Shown in pieces: positions 21,201 to 30,412 of a DNA stretch of 64,000 nt (position 1 is its first letter; each line of letters starts with the position of its first letter). Position numbers and translations under genes: made by a program. The stretch is from Salvia splendens (Eukaryota; Streptophyta; Magnoliopsida; Lamiales; Lamiaceae): NCBI RefSeq assembly GCF_004379255.2, contig NC_056049.1, forward strand, positions 9,176,001-9,240,000, read 5' to 3'. Below the pieces are notes generated by a model. The model saw only the letters and a program-made list of their open reading frames with translations, ran no database searches and was not told the origin of the DNA.

Positions 21201-23137
21201 ACAACTAATTATAAACTTCAGTTAATAGTATATTCATTTTCAGCAAAATTTTGGATCTTTTGTTAACCTGGACTAGGATGGATACTTTATAGAAAGCTAT
21301 AATAATTGTTGAGATAATAGACTCAGGTAAATGGTATTTGATTGGTTGTTTGTTTTGTGGAAATGGCGAGATGAGGACGTGGCAAGCTTACCGTTCTGTA
21401 TTAGAATGTTATGTAGGTCATCAAATTCCCATTGTAGATATCAGTACACTACAATTTGTGGAAACTGGTTTTGAAGCGACTCAAGTGATAGTATTCGTTT
21501 TGTAGCTATTGTTTCATTAGACAATTTGATGTTTGTCTGAACCTCAATTCACTTTTCGCTTCTTGGACCATCATATTGTTCTCTCTATATTTCCTTTTAT
21601 TTTGGCCTCCATTCCGCCCCTTTCTACCTCTTCTTTTTCCTATCCCTTGGTTTGCTGGTGGCACTAGAAGCACAAGTGGTAGAGACAAATAACTGCCATA
21701 TTTACCAATGCTCCCTCTCCTTCTCCCTCTCCAAAGGAGGAGATAAATAGAGAGGTAAAGGGAAATAACTACCATAACCTCTTCTTTGTAAAACTCCTTC
21801 TCCAATGGGAAGGGTATTTGAGAACGTATTATACCTTCTTCACTTTTGAAGAACCACTTCTCCACACTAAAGGTAAATATGGTAGTTATTTTTGTTTTGA
21901 CTTTTTGAATTCTTCTTCTTCCCTTGGAGTTCACTTAAGAAAGTATATTTACCTTTTTGAGAAGGTAAAGAGAATATATGCATTCTCAAACTATTCTCTG
22001 TAGTACTCTCTTTGCCCACGTAAAGTGAGTTGTATTCCCGTTGGGCCGTCCCAACTAACGTGATGCATTTCTTTTATTGGCAAAAAGCAATACTACTCTC
22101 TCTTACTTTATCCTCTCTCCTACTTTTTTCTGCCTTCTACTTTATTCTCTTTATTTAATCACTAAACAACACTACCAAAATATGTGCTCAAAAGGAGTGT
22201 CTCACTAGCCATGGGACTGAGAGAGTAATAAATTGTGTTATCTTTATTGGGTACAGTCGCAGTCAGATTCATTATTAGGCTCTTTGTTGCATTAAATTAA
22301 TGGTTAATTACCAATATATTCAATTCTTCATTCACCTAAATTTTTTTTGTCTGTTATTAAAATTTTCAACTGTTACTGCACCGCGTCTCCCCACGCCCTG
22401 AGTTTGTACCTAACCATCCCCTGGTGCACCCTGTGCCCCAAACAATACTGTCTGCATGTTGGCTGATATGATAATAGGGGCCTAATTATTTTTCTCGTGT
22501 TTCGTAATTTGTACGTGAGCCTTGGTTAATCCATGTTTTTTGTCATACTCAAATCTGACGCTAATATTTCAGTCTAAAATTGTGGCAAAATCTATTTCTG
22601 TGGAACTGCATGTCTCATTATCATTTGGAAACTATCAAAATGGATAATCTATGATGTATCATGTTACTTTGCCCCTATGTTTCAATTGCTGCAACATTGC
22701 AGGACTCTTCTATGTTCCACTTACTAAAATCTTAGTGCAACTTTGAAAATTTGCAGAACGAACTCGATTTTGGGACGGACGAGACTCCTTCTCTGCCACT
22801 CCTCACTCAGCAACTTTCTCAAACTGCAATGCAATCAGCTCATACAGGAATCCCACTATCTTCAAATGTATTTGGTCCTTCCGCTGCTGGACAAGGATTG
22901 CGATCCGGCAGCTCAGACCAACCTAAAAACACTGTATTCTCTAACGCCCTCTCCAGTCCCGTTCGTCGTAGCCTCCAGCATTACCACCCGTCGCAAGGCA
23001 GCCAGTATGCAAGCAACAACGCTGTACGGTGCAATGATAATAGCGGCAACCAAACCAGAGATCTTAACCCCCCTAGCTCTAACGATACCTCGATGGAGAT
23101 GCACGCTGACAGCCCTGGCCACGACTCTCCTTACTAG
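9272..23137 (+). CDS. Small conserved plant protein of unknown function, split by a retrotransposon in intron 1
   Basis: Exons 9272-9430, 20790-20870 and 22757-23137, all in phase 0, encode 206 residues. Exon 1 reads MAKKRKSDATRLDEVDRGMY followed by AANSLSQLYSQAVNHQRLSF; exon 2 reads EKLYSWLLRQQENGIRV; exon 3 is Ser/Pro/Gln-rich. I recognise this as a plant-wide nuclear-type protein that databases sometimes label holocarboxylase synthetase-like, although no biotin-ligase motif is visible, so I do not adopt that function. The basic start KKRK could be a nuclear signal. Intron 1 is 11,359 bp, of which 11,025 bp is the Tat element plus 5 bp of target duplication, so the original intron was about 330 bp. 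All splice junctions and the frame look intact. Confidence 0.82.
9683..10388 (-). repeat. 3' LTR of the Tat element (left copy)
   Basis: 706 bp, starting TGATGAATCCGCG and ending ACCCCATCA on the plus strand. It contains an imperfect internal tandem duplication of about 122 bp (10105-10327) with repeated TTTACCGAGCTGTAGGCTG and CCGAACTCTTTGGTAATG words. Confidence 0.95.
10389..10399 (-). other. Polypurine tract of the Tat element
   Basis: On the minus strand GGGGGGGGTAG directly abuts the 3' LTR, the expected plus-strand priming site. Immediately inside it lie two CGAAGTGA/TCACTTCG palindromes (about 10406-10440). Confidence 0.85.
10724..12571 (+). CDS. Antisense ORF 1 of the Tat element (gypsy-type putative transposon protein, spliced)
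   Basis: Plus strand, opposite to gag-pol. Three exons, 10724-11432, 11509-11786 and 11864-12571, join with good GT-AG sites into one 564-residue frame. Residues 1-240 hold the domain that Pfam calls putative gypsy-type transposon (PF04195-like: LPEKYFFPGG, LECGLRFPLPSAFIDLL, RFFYYDR). The rest is Lys/Glu/Ala-rich, with a coiled coil of roughly 90 residues and an acidic tail. A possible TATA-like word (TGATAAATAC, about 10590) precedes it. Tat-lineage elements are known for antisense ORFs of unknown function. Here the frame is open across all three exons, which supports selection or very recent activity. It is in the same orientation as the host gene. Confidence 0.75.
12774..13562 (+). CDS. 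Antisense ORF 2 of the Tat element (coiled-coil protein)
   Basis: A single frame of 262 residues from ATG 12774, downstream of antisense ORF 1 and on the same strand. Residues 10-65 form a Lys/Glu/Leu-rich coiled coil. The middle is Pro/Gln/Arg-rich with repeated EQPE(T/S)SR words, and the C-terminus is Arg/Gly-rich, so nucleic-acid binding is plausible. The function is unknown. It could be a separate gene or further exons of ORF 1. Confidence 0.55.
   Translation: MEILHWKRLYSSALDEAEKRAIADQTKNDELLARLVKLEADNKDLESDKKDLEAELNTTVAERTAYEDYIRVRGGLTISDVQSRVDELWEEYHVLRRNNALESSACQQVVKSLRRWASRYDIVLSRRPSIERFLRHIVPTDARTPDQASGSLVQNPTSSQQRTPEQPETSRRERAQEQPESSRQGRTEIRRGVVTMSEQDQQMIIAETLHRRGVRTSRARGRGVGSRIASRRPAYSSSARNNRTRLPEDFADRWLNFSNPGQ
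13700..13972. repeat. 39-bp tandem repeat in the 3' untranslated part of the Tat element
   Basis: About seven units built on TCTGATGAAATAAACATC plus TTTGACCGGACTCGTCTT, period 39. The four central units are nearly identical and the outer ones diverge. Degenerate relatives (GGTCTTATG..GTAAAC..CTTTGACC, and two copies of a GGCGAG(T/G)TTTATCGCG..GGATCGGAC block) continue to about 14200, and a longer duplication (CAGTTCGTTTCAGACG...) lies at 14204-14370. A 13-residue open repeat results only because 39 is a multiple of three. Confidence 0.9.
14613..17846 (-). CDS. Tat-element pol: reverse transcriptase, RNase H, archaeal-type RNase H, integrase
   Basis: 1077 residues from the first ATG after the amber stop; the true protein probably begins upstream by readthrough. 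Seen: RT with CIDFTDLN, FLDLYKGYHQ and the catalytic YVDD at residues 219-222; a Ty3-type RNase H; a second RNase H (FVDGASNKMGSGAGI, NNEAEYEALLAGL, HCDSQVIVNHM) that marks the Tat/Athila group; integrase with the HHCC finger (CTKCQIHA) and D,D,E motifs (WGIDIVGPLP, LISDNGTQF, QANGQTEVTNR); and the GPY/F-type segment KLEPTWEGPYRV. No internal stop or frameshift. Catalyses cDNA synthesis and integration. Confidence 0.95.
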   Translation of the reverse strand: MTVQLYEDDPSRTVKIGFAGTPLLREKTIQLLKEYKDVFAWSPLDMTGVPSEVITHRLNIDPSVRPIKQKQRLFAAERNQVIHDEVRQLLRADVLFEVKYPSWVANPVMIKKKEGGWRMCIDFTDLNKHCPKDCYPLPNIDKKVEALIGFEIFCFLDLYKGYHQVLMDEIDASKTAFITDFGIFAFKKMPFGLKNAGATYQRMVDKLFRHLIGKEVEVYVDDIVVKSKSTSEYEHNLKSTLNVLKKANLKLNPQKCTFLVDSGKFLGCWVSKDGLKANPSKVQVVQNMAMPKSIHDVQRLTGCLAALNRFLSQAAEKQLPFFKVLKKAPKFEWGAEQKKAFDELKSYLAELPILSAPTEAEVIFLYLAASDQTISAVLVREEGLKQLPIYFTSRALRGPETRYQPLEKIALALVNAARRLRPYFYAHKVCVLTDLPLRQVLTKPEASGRIAKWAIELGEHTIEYLPRKAIKGQALADFLAEAKFDQAIPVIAEQKNSANAELAQPLESEVEPPDCWSGFVDGASNKMGSGAGILLVAPDGHEVTYSLRFLFPTTNNEAEYEALLAGLQLAQSLLVKSLKVHCDSQVIVNHMLGTSEARDERMKKYLDKAQNISRSFSYFRIIRIPRAENSRADTLSKLASDPSSKVEELMHRSIDEAEVHSVSSSPNWMTPILRYLDQGQLPEDKREARKITCRALRYELHEGVLFRKSYLQPLLRCVGPEETDYILREVHEGSCGSHIGARALATKVLRWGYYWPTMVQEAVQLVKKCTKCQIHANVPRMPQTDLYTMQSPWPFMQWGIDIVGPLPQAPRQMKFLIVAVDYFTKWVEAEPLATITSSKALDFVWKNIVCRFGIPHILISDNGTQFTDKTFKNWCQELNIQQRFTSVSHPQANGQTEVTNRILVKGLKARLEQAKGQWVENLPQVLWSYRTTPKTSNGETPYSLVYGTEAVIPVEIGVPSPRTLNFSSEMNDDGLRAELDLAEERRELACIKAAKYKEQVARYYNQRVKKLQFQVGDLVLRNNEVSRAEKLGKLEPTWEGPYRVSEVLGKGSYKLTHMSGEQVPRTWHISNLKKFHL
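17904..17912 (-). promoter_or_regulatory. Probable stop-codon readthrough signal UAG-CAA-UCA
   Basis: On the minus strand the gag-pro frame ends HHQA, then TAG CAA TCA CAG. The pol frame continues in the same phase with 21 sense codons before its first ATG. TAG followed by CARYYA is the known strong readthrough context of the tobamovirus type. Confidence 0.6.
17910..19814 (-). CDS. Tat-element gag-protease polyprotein
   Basis: The first ATG of the frame is at 19814 (MAQQPDLNEAVKLFL). The frame stays open without ATG to about 19889. Seen: a gag core (NMANQGLNEVHMCKLFPELL, WFDSLPQGSI, FHRRFFQ), a Cys/His cluster (YCSYHQDHGHDTEEC) of the Tat gag type, and an aspartic protease with VFVDTGASVSILF and ILGRDWL. 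It ends at TAG 17910-17912 in frame with pol. Just upstream another frame from 19926 reads MHTRSQSTRIPAREN, which looks like the ancestral N-terminus displaced by a one-base shift. Confidence 0.9.
   Translation of the reverse strand: MAQQPDLNEAVKLFLAEKQEEFLTFLQKSQKQPETKTADSPSPSIRDSHYRSSVMSSRRKNPRYRNHRRTPSPPYRRNVGFAVYGALRTPFSDDITRTPLPQNYRTPSITYDGLVDPHDFLGRYQYNMANQGLNEVHMCKLFPELLIGNARRWFDSLPQGSIRSYRDLMDAFHRRFFQKAEVRITSAQLLSIRQGRDEKISDFMTRFHKECLQVDDLNDLLVISAFQNGILPGALYRKLVECGPQTAQEMWDIADQYSRADEADRRKRSLDSSSSRGDRRKPDHSDQGHPRRTPFERIQKAPVQDRLGPRLNPEKPPAQFVPLNKPRAEIFELHSDLFEKPKRMTKSAARRPRDNYCSYHQDHGHDTEECRNLAAGIDVLVKAGTLKKYQSKQSKKNKKQRGANCAPQDPKRQPDPEDDDEPQYDGVIQTIDALPAGKTKSSLKSERRGSNREEPTHKRLKQDEVITFSDADPVPAISPHQDAIVIQAGVANKLIHRVFVDTGASVSILFKECFDKLEVDPARLSPAPLPLKSFTQEDTRPEGIISLPITVGKAPTSSSTMIEFFVVKARSPYNIILGRDWLNAVRAVCSTYHLTIKLPTKGGIAVIRGDQKRAKECLQIALKSAEQSDRHHQA
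19981..20000 (-). other. Primer binding site of the Tat element
   Basis: On the minus strand, one base inside the 5' LTR, the sequence begins TGGCGCCGTCTGTGGG, the PBS type of the Tat/Athila group. Confidence 0.85.
20002..20707 (-). repeat. 5' LTR of the Tat element (right copy)
   Basis: 706 bp, identical by eye to the left LTR except for one base. It ends ACCCCATCA and is followed by the target duplication GTCGC. Confidence 0.95.
20223..20232 (-). promoter_or_regulatory. LTR TATA box
   Basis: TATATAAATA on the minus strand within the 5' LTR, correctly oriented to drive gag-pol. The same word is in the left LTR at about 9903-9912. Confidence 0.55.
21687..21896. repeat. Inverted-repeat insert in intron 2
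   Basis: AAATAACTGCCATATTTACC (near 21688) and GGTAAATATGGTAGTTATTT (near 21874) are inverted copies enclosing pyrimidine-rich and purine-rich blocks that also pair. Probably a MITE; the exact ends are not clear. Confidence 0.5.
22004..22227. mobile_element. Stowaway-like MITE in intron 2
   Basis: TA-CTCTCTTTGCCCACG at one end and TGGGACTGAGAGAG-TA at the other, about 224 bp. The core is the common AT-rich MITE sequence with repeated TCTCTC(C/T)TAC. Confidence 0.6.
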
Positions 23138-23337
23138 ATTCATCTGCCCGCTAGAGAGTCAAGCAAGCACTCTCTACTCTAACCCAAAAATGTGAACAAG
23201 ATTGAATTAAGTGCAAGTGAATTTTATTCATCTTGGAGGTGTCTTTTCATGTTGCTATTTATTATTTTTCGTCGAATATTATAATAGGAATAACATTAAT
23301 CCAGCTAACGTAACTATTTTAAAATAAAGATAACAAC

Positions 23338-23497
23338 AGGCTCTAGCGCAGTTGGCAGTGCGAAGCTGTGGTGAGGTCATGGGTTCACTCTTTGTCATCC
23401 GTTGGAAGACTTTCGGCCTTAATTCGCAAATCCGATCTAACAGGATTAGTCAAATTTGTACGCCCTTATACAAATTTACACATAAAGACATAATTCC
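23338..23497 (+). mobile_element. tRNA-derived SINE
   Basis: A polymerase III A-box-like TAGCGCAGTTGGCAG (about 23344) and a B-box-like GGTCATGGGTTCACT (about 23375) lie about 30 bp apart. They are followed by an unrelated tail and no cloverleaf. This is the SINE head structure. The 3' end is approximate. Confidence 0.6.
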
Positions 23498-23510
23498 TAT
23501 AACAAAAATG

Positions 23511-23743
23511 TACTATTCCCTCCAACCTACAAGTGGTCGACTTTCCATTTTGAATTGTCCCACTATAAATAATCAATTTTACTTTTAGCTAAAACCAAAA
23601 CATTAGCTCTCTTATACTTTATTTTATCTCTTTTATTTTTTCATCTCTCATACTTTATTCTCTACACTTTAACTCAATATATAATATTTTCTTAAATCTC
23701 GTATCGAAAAGAAATTCATCAGTTGTAGTGGGACGAGAGAGTT
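23511..23743. mobile_element. Stowaway-like MITE (diverged)
   Basis: Starts TACTATTCCCTCCAACCTAC and ends GTGGGACGAGAGAGTT, with a typical core (CTTATACTTTATTTTATCTC). The terminal repeats are imperfect. Confidence 0.45.
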
Positions 23744-24183
23744 CAAACTATAAATTTGAACTAATGTAAACCCTAACCCCAATTTTAAATATAACACTAA
23801 TTTAGTTAGTTTAAATGAAACACAAACACTTATAACATATCTCTTAAACGCAAAGATAAAAACAATTACAAATCTATAGAAAACTTGCATAAATACGCAA
23901 ATAAATCTTGTACACATTGTGAAAATCCAAATTTTCAAATATTTGCCTAACATAGCCAAACAAAAAATAATAAATAATCAATGATGCATACAATTCTTGG
24001 TATATTTCTTGGTTAATTGGCGGAAATTACTTAGCATTATTGCATCGCCGGCTATAGCTGTTTTTTACTTCCCTCGCATATTATCATTATCATCATCTCA
24101 TGATCATAGTCAGTTAGTCACTATCGACACCCACATTCCTCGGAATAACCGAAGCCCTTACTCGGAGATTCGCCGCCGCATTA

Positions 24184-26093
24184 ATGGGGTGCGTTCAAGG
24201 CAAGGGAACATACAGCCCCGCGCGCACTGCGACGCTCGAGAGGCTGAAAAGGGACGGAAGCTACATGAGAGTCGAGAGGGAAGAAGCGGAAGAGAGGAGG
24301 ATCAGCAGGGAGAGCGAGAGGAAGCACGGTTCCCAGAGGATCTCGGTGAAGAAGATCGTGGCCGTTGATGAGACCACGACCACGGTGGATGGATGGCCGA
24401 GATGGCTCGTTGAGAATGTCAAGCCGGATGCTTTGGCCGGCTTGGTTCCCAAAACCGCCGATTCATATGATAAGCTAGCAAAGGTTCGTATATCAATATA
24501 TATTAAATATACAGAGTAACGATAACATGCAAACTCAGAAATAAAAATTATTTCAACATAGGAATTAATTACTAGGCCTTTATAATATGGATTGGTAGCT
24601 TTTGTAATCAGAAACAAAATGTTCCAAATGTTCCTTGAAATTCTTGCCTTTGTATCAATATGCATCAGGATTCCGATTCATGAATATATGATCATCAGGT
24701 AGGACATGGAACGTATAGCAACGTGTACAAGGCGCGTGATAAAGGGACCGGAAAGATCGTGGCGCTAAAGAAGGTGCGATTGGACACGTCGGAGCCTGAG
24801 AGTGTGAAATTCATGGCAAGGGAGATCATAATACTGAAGAAGCTTGATCATCCCAACATAATCAAGCTTGAAGGGATAGCAACTTCAAGAATGCAATATA
24901 GCCTCTATTTGGTGTTCGATTTCATGCCTTCCGACTTGACCAAAGTCATCTCTCGACTCACCGAGCCTCAGGTCACTATGATGAAGTTATATGACTAAAA
25001 ATGACGTAAAATGTGTGTTCTTATCATATTTAGTTTATTTATCTTCCCTATCAAACACGCGCTAAATCTACAGGCAAAGTGCTACATGATGCAACTCCTA
25101 TCGGGGCTGCAGCATTGCCACGACAAGGGAATATTGCATCGCGACATAAAAGGCTCTAATCTGTTGATCGATAAAGATGGAGTGCTCAAAATTGCGGATT
25201 TTGGGCTAGCAAATTGTTACAAGAATAAGCAGCGGCGGCCTTTAACAAGCCGGGTGGTGACACTGTGGTACAGAGCTCCAGAGTTACTTCTTGGCGCCAC
25301 GGATTATGGCGTTGGCATTGATCTATGGAGCGCCGGGTGCACCCTGGCCGAGATGTTTGTGAAGCGGCCTATCATGCCCGGCCGCAATGAGATTGAACAA
25401 CTACATAGGATTTTCAAGCTGTGTGGATCGCCGTCAGAGGAGTATTGGAAGACGGTGAAGCCACCTGCAACCTTCCGGCCACCACAACAGTACAAGGCCA
25501 ACTTGGAGGAGGCATTCCCGCGTTTTCCTAAATCCGCTCTTGGCCTTCTGAGTAGACTTCTATCCCTTGACCCCGCCATCAGAGGATCTGCATCTGCAGC
25601 CCTCAGAGACGAGGTCAGTACCAATAGAGTACAAACAAATAAATGTGCGTATATTGGCCTAATGATAAAGTGGTTAATGTCTGATGCCCCAAAATTGCAG
25701 TTCTTTGTAGCGAGTCCCTTGCCATGTGCCCCAACTGCTCTAACCAACCGTCAAAGAAAGGTCACATTCACTAAAGAAGAAGCATATGCCAAACAGGAAA
25801 CGGAGAGTAGCTCGTCGAGCCCGCCGCCATCTCCCACTCCGGCGGCTTTCCGTGCTCTCCACAACCGCGCTGCGAAAACCGAGGCGCACCCGAATGCTCT
25901 GAAAAACTTAAAGAATTATCCGCTGCTTCTCGCCTCGTTAACCGAAGCTGCTAATCACCTCAAGGAGAGCAACTCCGGCCTCTACCGACGTTCGCTCTCG
26001 CACATCGATTTTCGAGATCTTGATCTCAATAACATCTCAAAGTTGCTTGGCTTAGACCATCACGATCATGAATCACCACCCTCTTTGGCTTGA
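24184..26093 (+). CDS. CDK-like Ser/Thr protein kinase with N-terminal MGC membrane anchor (At1g54610-type)
   Basis: Exons 24184-24483, 24699-24971, 25074-25613 and 25701-26093, all phase 0, give 501 residues. Seen: MGCVQGK at the start (potential myristoylation at Gly-2 and palmitoylation at Cys-3); a DGWPRWLVENVKPDALAGL block typical of this plant CDK-like family; a Gly-rich loop GHGTYSNV; ATP lysine in IVALKK (about K124); catalytic HRDIKGSN (about D215); IADFGLA (about D233); the activation-segment end SRVVTLWYRAPELLLG; and CMGC features WSAGCTLAEM and IFKLCGSPSEEYW. The C-terminal tail is Ser/Pro-rich. The N-terminal region (residues 1-93) is highly charged. No lesion is seen. It probably acts at the plasma membrane; the substrate is unknown. 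Confidence 0.92.
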
Positions 26094-27062
26094 TTAGTAT
26101 CAATAATTATGTAAACTTAAAAATCATGGATGTTGTTGTATCTCTTACTTTCTTACTACATCTTGCACTACTAGTATTGTTACTACATCATCAAATATAT
26201 ATTTTCAAGTACATATTTTCCTTTTCTCCAGCATCTTCTCGTACGTTTTTTCTCTTTATACACCCTAGCACAATTTACATATTTTAACTCACAACTCATT
26301 TATAGTCAAAGTAGAATTAAAATGATAAAAAAAATCCTCAAATTTAGAACATGATGATAAAATAAAGACATTCGCATATATTCAGCGTTAATAATTTACT
26401 ACTCCAATCAAAACCATAAATATGATCAATTTAAAATGTGAAAAAATTAATGAGAAAATTCATTTATACCTTGAATAACAGGAAAATGGAGTTTGGGAAA
26501 ATAAAAATTCAAATAAATTAATCAGGAAAGATGGGATAATTGTGAAAGTACATGTTTATATGATGAGTGACGTATTTAAAATTGACCGACATATCATTGC
26601 ATATTTCGCTGGAAAGGATGTAGATGAGATAATTGTGAAATTTTCATCTTTTCGTGATTTAATTTTTAGATTTTGAAAAGTATGAATTTGACCATCTCTT
26701 GTGAATTACTATTAATTAGACAATTTACCCTTTATTTTTCTTTAACAATATTCTTTTCCTACATACTTATTTTATTCTTTTAATAGTTTTTTTCTTATAA
26801 CTGTGTTGTAGAATGTAGATTCAATATAAACACAATCATTCATAACAATCAACTCCAGTATGTAGTTAGTATTTTTTAATTTGAGATCAACCTCATATAA
26901 CTAGAACTACACCAAGCTTTAGATTACATATTGCGATATAAACACTGTCGTAATAGTATAATGGAAAAATCACTATTATTTATGTAACAGAAAATAAAAA
27001 AAACCTAACTTAATTAGTTGCATTAGCAACATGCAAAAAAAAAAGATGGCAATGAGATTAAC
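26094..27062. other. Intergenic, AT-rich
   Basis: Kinase 3' flank. An open frame of 65 codons at 26090-26287 is hydrophobic low-complexity and unsupported. The part from about 26936 is homologous to 28979 onward (3' flank of the small duplicated gene below). Confidence 0.4.
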
Positions 27063-27419
27063 TCAACAGCCCTTTTCAACGGCGCAGCCTTCACTATCCT
27101 TTTTGGCCTCCTCGGTCCGGTCACCACCGACGACGACGGGACAGTTGGCCGGGTTTTCGGCTAGGGTTTTCCCATTCTCCTCTCCTTTTGTCGGCAATAA
27201 TTGCTCGCTCCAAATTTTGAAATTCTCGAAATAAATAATCTGCTCTTGCCTCAACGATCCACGTGGCGGATCGCCGCCGCGCCCGAAGAAAAGGTCGACA
27301 TCCGCCGGCCTAACGCCGGAAAGCAACGTAGCTTTTAACTTCTCTCCAAGTAAGGCCGCCACCTCCATGGTGTCGATCACGACGTCGTTTCTCTCTCTTG
27401 TCGGAGAGTAGTTATCCAT
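27063..27419 (-). CDS. Uncharacterised 118-residue protein, best preserved of three local copies
   Basis: Minus strand, ATG at 27419, single exon. It starts MDNYSPTRERNDVVIDTMEV and continues AALLGEKLKATLLSG, DLFFGRGGD, EQIIYFENFKIWSEQLLP, with a charged end. No signal peptide, membrane segment or known motif. Support for reality: codon-like GC content in AT-rich surroundings, and a second copy (38039-38175) that keeps the same frame at ERNDVVI(D/E)(T/P)MEVAA(L/A)LGE with synonymous and conservative changes. It could equally be an expressed lineage-specific gene or a fragment of a longer one. Function unknown. Confidence 0.45.
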   Translation of the reverse strand: MDNYSPTRERNDVVIDTMEVAALLGEKLKATLLSGVRPADVDLFFGRGGDPPRGSLRQEQIIYFENFKIWSEQLLPTKGEENGKTLAENPANCPVVVGGDRTEEAKKDSEGCAVEKGC

Positions 27420-28513
27420 TTTTCTCTCTCTTTCGATGTGAGTTATGAGGTTTGTAATTGTGTGTATACATGTATATAGCTACGAGTTCGAATAAGGAAA
27501 GGATTAGGGATTATACCAAGAATGAAATAATTGATTTTTAGCTAATTAAATAATAATCATAAGTTCTTTTCGGTATTAATATTTATACAATTTATTTATC
27601 CTTTAATTACATTGTATCGCAATCTATAATGCACTACGAATATTTTAATTGAGTTGTCATCTTTAATTTTACTTTCGTAGTTGATTATGTTATGTTTTAC
27701 TACCGTCCACACCATACAACCAAAAGATGATTCACTCACTTTTCTTATCCCAACAAAATTGATTCATTGCTAAAAATGAAACACTTTTATTTGTACGATC
27801 AAAACTTTGCTTTTTTTTACTGAACGAATAAAATAGAACTGCATGATATTTCATGTCGCCTAATAAAGGGGTCATCTTCCTTGGGACAAAAGAAGTCCAT
27901 TTTTATATGGCTAATTAGAACTAATACTTTTTATGATTTGTCATCCTTCTTTCTTTACGCTATCAATTGCGCATTAAAAAATGACCAATTTCAGATGGAG
28001 TATCATATATTACAGTGTACTATCAGCTTCTAATCATATAAAACTATCATATTCAGGTTGTTATCGTGCCGTGTCAAGCTAATGTATCATGTACTAACGT
28101 TAAGGGTAAGGCTGAAATGTTTTGGCATGACACGAAACTTGACATGAATACGCACGAGAAGTTAATAGATTATGATCCAATAAGAACAAATTTAACTGAC
28201 AAATTTTGTTGAAATTGAGTTCTATCGCTAAATATAAAATTCCATAAATTTTTGAGCTAACATAGATCAATTTGTAATGTGGAGGATCAAAAGCAATTAA
28301 CCACAATATGATTGACCAGGATAGTAAAATAATCATACGTTTAGATTTGAATTGACTTAGTTTATATTTCCTTGTCCACTAAAAAATTGATGAATGACAC
28401 GAATTTTAATGAAAAATTAGTAAAATATGAGAAAGAAATAAATAAAGTGGATAAAGTATGATAGAGAAAGATAAGAAAAATGAGTAATAAAATGGGGGTA
28501 ACTTTCCATTTTT
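27420..28513. other. Intergenic, upstream of the 118-aa gene
   Basis: AT-rich. The first 300 bases (to about 27720) share sequence with 29200-29360 and 38560-38720, marking them as part of the triplicated unit. No other feature is seen. Confidence 0.4.
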
Positions 28514-28704
28514 AACACTCCCTCCATCCCAAGCTACTTGCATTTATTCCATTTTGTGTTGTCCCAAGCTATTTGTTCCACTTCATTTTTAGCAAAAGTT
28601 TTATTCTCTTTCTTATATTATTATCTCTTTATTTAGTTTTTAAATATTAATTTTTTAAATCTCATGACCAAAAGAAATGCATTTAACTTGAGATGGAGGG
28701 AGTA
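28514..28704. mobile_element. Stowaway-like MITE
   Basis: CACTCCCTCCATCCCAAGC at the left and GAGATGGAGGGAGTA at the right form clear terminal inverted repeats, about 191 bp. Confidence 0.7.
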
Positions 28705-28937
28705 TATATGAGAATATTTTTTATAGACGGTTGGAGTATATTATTAATGTAAGTGTTTGATTTTACTAACCCTACAAAAAGGCTATTTTTCGAGCACCAA
28801 AATGTCTAGAATGCAATTCCATGCAAAAGTGCTCGGTAAAGATTAAACACTGAGAACAAATCGAGCAATCCTAAAGTTGCTGTGTTGGTGCTCGAAAATA
28901 TTTTTACATTACTTTAATTAAATAAATAGTTTTTGAG

Positions 28938-29480
28938 CACATATGGATATAAAGAATTGTGGATATAAAAAAATTGGAGGTATAAACACAGTTGTAAAAT
29001 CACAATTATTTATAGTATTAACAGAATGTAAAACATAACCACACATAGTAACATCAATTTCTCGGCAATGTCTACGGTTTTCCCCTTCTCCTCTCCCTTT
29101 CTCCAATTTCTGAAATTCTCGATATAATTTCCAGGTGGGGATATTTAGAGATAGAAGAAGACCTCGTGGAGATACAAGTTCGAGAAAGGAAAGATTATTT
29201 TTTTAACTATAATAACCATAATTGGAAGTGGAGTAGCTAGTATTATTTTTGGTAATTTTCATACACTTTATTTATCTTTTAATCACATTTGTTTTTATTG
29301 CGATTTAACATTTTTTTTTTATATTTATTTGTCATCGTAGTTGATTATATTTATGTTTTATTTTATTATTGTATGGCTTGTCAGCACTAATATTTTTCAG
29401 TTTTATTTCATTTAGGCAATCATTTAACGCTAGGAATGATGATAATCACAGTTTATTTTTTTAATTTATAAAAAGAGCTC
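28938..29480 (-). pseudogene. Decayed second copy of the 118-aa gene unit
   Basis: Nucleotide similarity to both the 27063-27419 gene and its flanks: the 3' flank (AAATCACAATTATTTATAG), part of the coding region (GGTTTTCCCCTTCTCCTCTC, TGAAATTCTCGATATAAT) and the upstream flank (TTTGGTAATTTTCATACAC onward), with most of the coding part deleted. No useful reading frame remains. Confidence 0.55.
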
Positions 29481-29763
29481 TACTCTTGTGATTGGATTTG
29501 TATAGTTTATTTGAAGAGCTTGAGAGTTGTGAAGATAGATATTAACCTAGATAAAGAGTTTGAATAACAGCGCATCAAAATATTTTTATTTTGAAAATTA
29601 AAGAATGAACAAACCAAAAAAATTCAAGAATAACGTAACAATTTACTTTAGTCAAAATGAATAAATTTGTTAATTTAATAAACAATTTCATAATGTTCCA
29701 ATCATAAAAAACAATACTCTAAAAGTAATTGTTGTGGAAATTTAAGTTATAGTTATAGCGTAC

Positions 29764-29965
29764 TACTCCCTCCGTCACACTTAAGATGACACGTTTTTCT
29801 TTTTAGTTTGTCCCAACTAAAATGACACATTTCCTTTTATAGAAAGTTTCTCTCTCTAATTAATACATCCAACTACTTTTTCTCACTCCTATTAAAATAC
29901 TCATCTTTCTTTCTCTCTCCATTTCAATACTTACATCAACATTTTCCCTCTCCAATTAATCGTCA
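29764..29965. mobile_element. Partial Stowaway-like MITE
   Basis: The left end TACTACTCCCTCCGTCACAC is canonical. The right terminus is missing or replaced by the repeat that starts near 29967. Confidence 0.4.
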
Positions 29966-29966
29966 T

Positions 29967-30412
29967 GTTAGATGGCACGACACAGACACATAGGATAAAA
30001 TAAGCCATGACACACATACGGGTCATTTGCGACCCGTCTGGGGAAATTCCCCACCGACGTAAAAGTTCATGGTTTTATGTAAAGATAATGGGAAATACCA
30101 GATTTCAGCCAAAATTAATAGAGGAAACATTTTTTATGATATGCGAACTTTGTTAAACTATCATTTTAGGTCCGTGAACTTTGAAAATATTATTTAAGGT
30201 CCGTTAACTACGAGTTAATATCAATCGAAGTACTTTTTTACAATTTTCAAGTTTTTCCGAACGAAAATAGCATCAATGCCTTGAGGGGTAATTTCGTCCA
30301 TTTATTGGTTATAAATCTAGGCCTGCACTGTTAAATATATAGTTTATAACCACGACTTATTTTATCCTATGTGTCTGTGTCACCCTTCTCTCTTTATGTC
30401 GTCCTTTCGTCA
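29967..30412. repeat. Dispersed repeat with terminal inverted motif, copy 1
   Basis: GACACAGACACATAGGATAA (about 29980) and its inverse TTATCCTATGTGTCTGTGTC (about 30361) bracket a segment of which about 300 bp recurs at 34697-35046 with roughly 90 percent or better identity by eye. No coding capacity. The nature is uncertain: a fold-back MITE or the terminal part of a larger element. Confidence 0.55.

Noticed and set aside
23338..23410. Possible tRNA gene
   Set aside because: A and B box-like motifs but no plausible cloverleaf; better explained as a SINE head.
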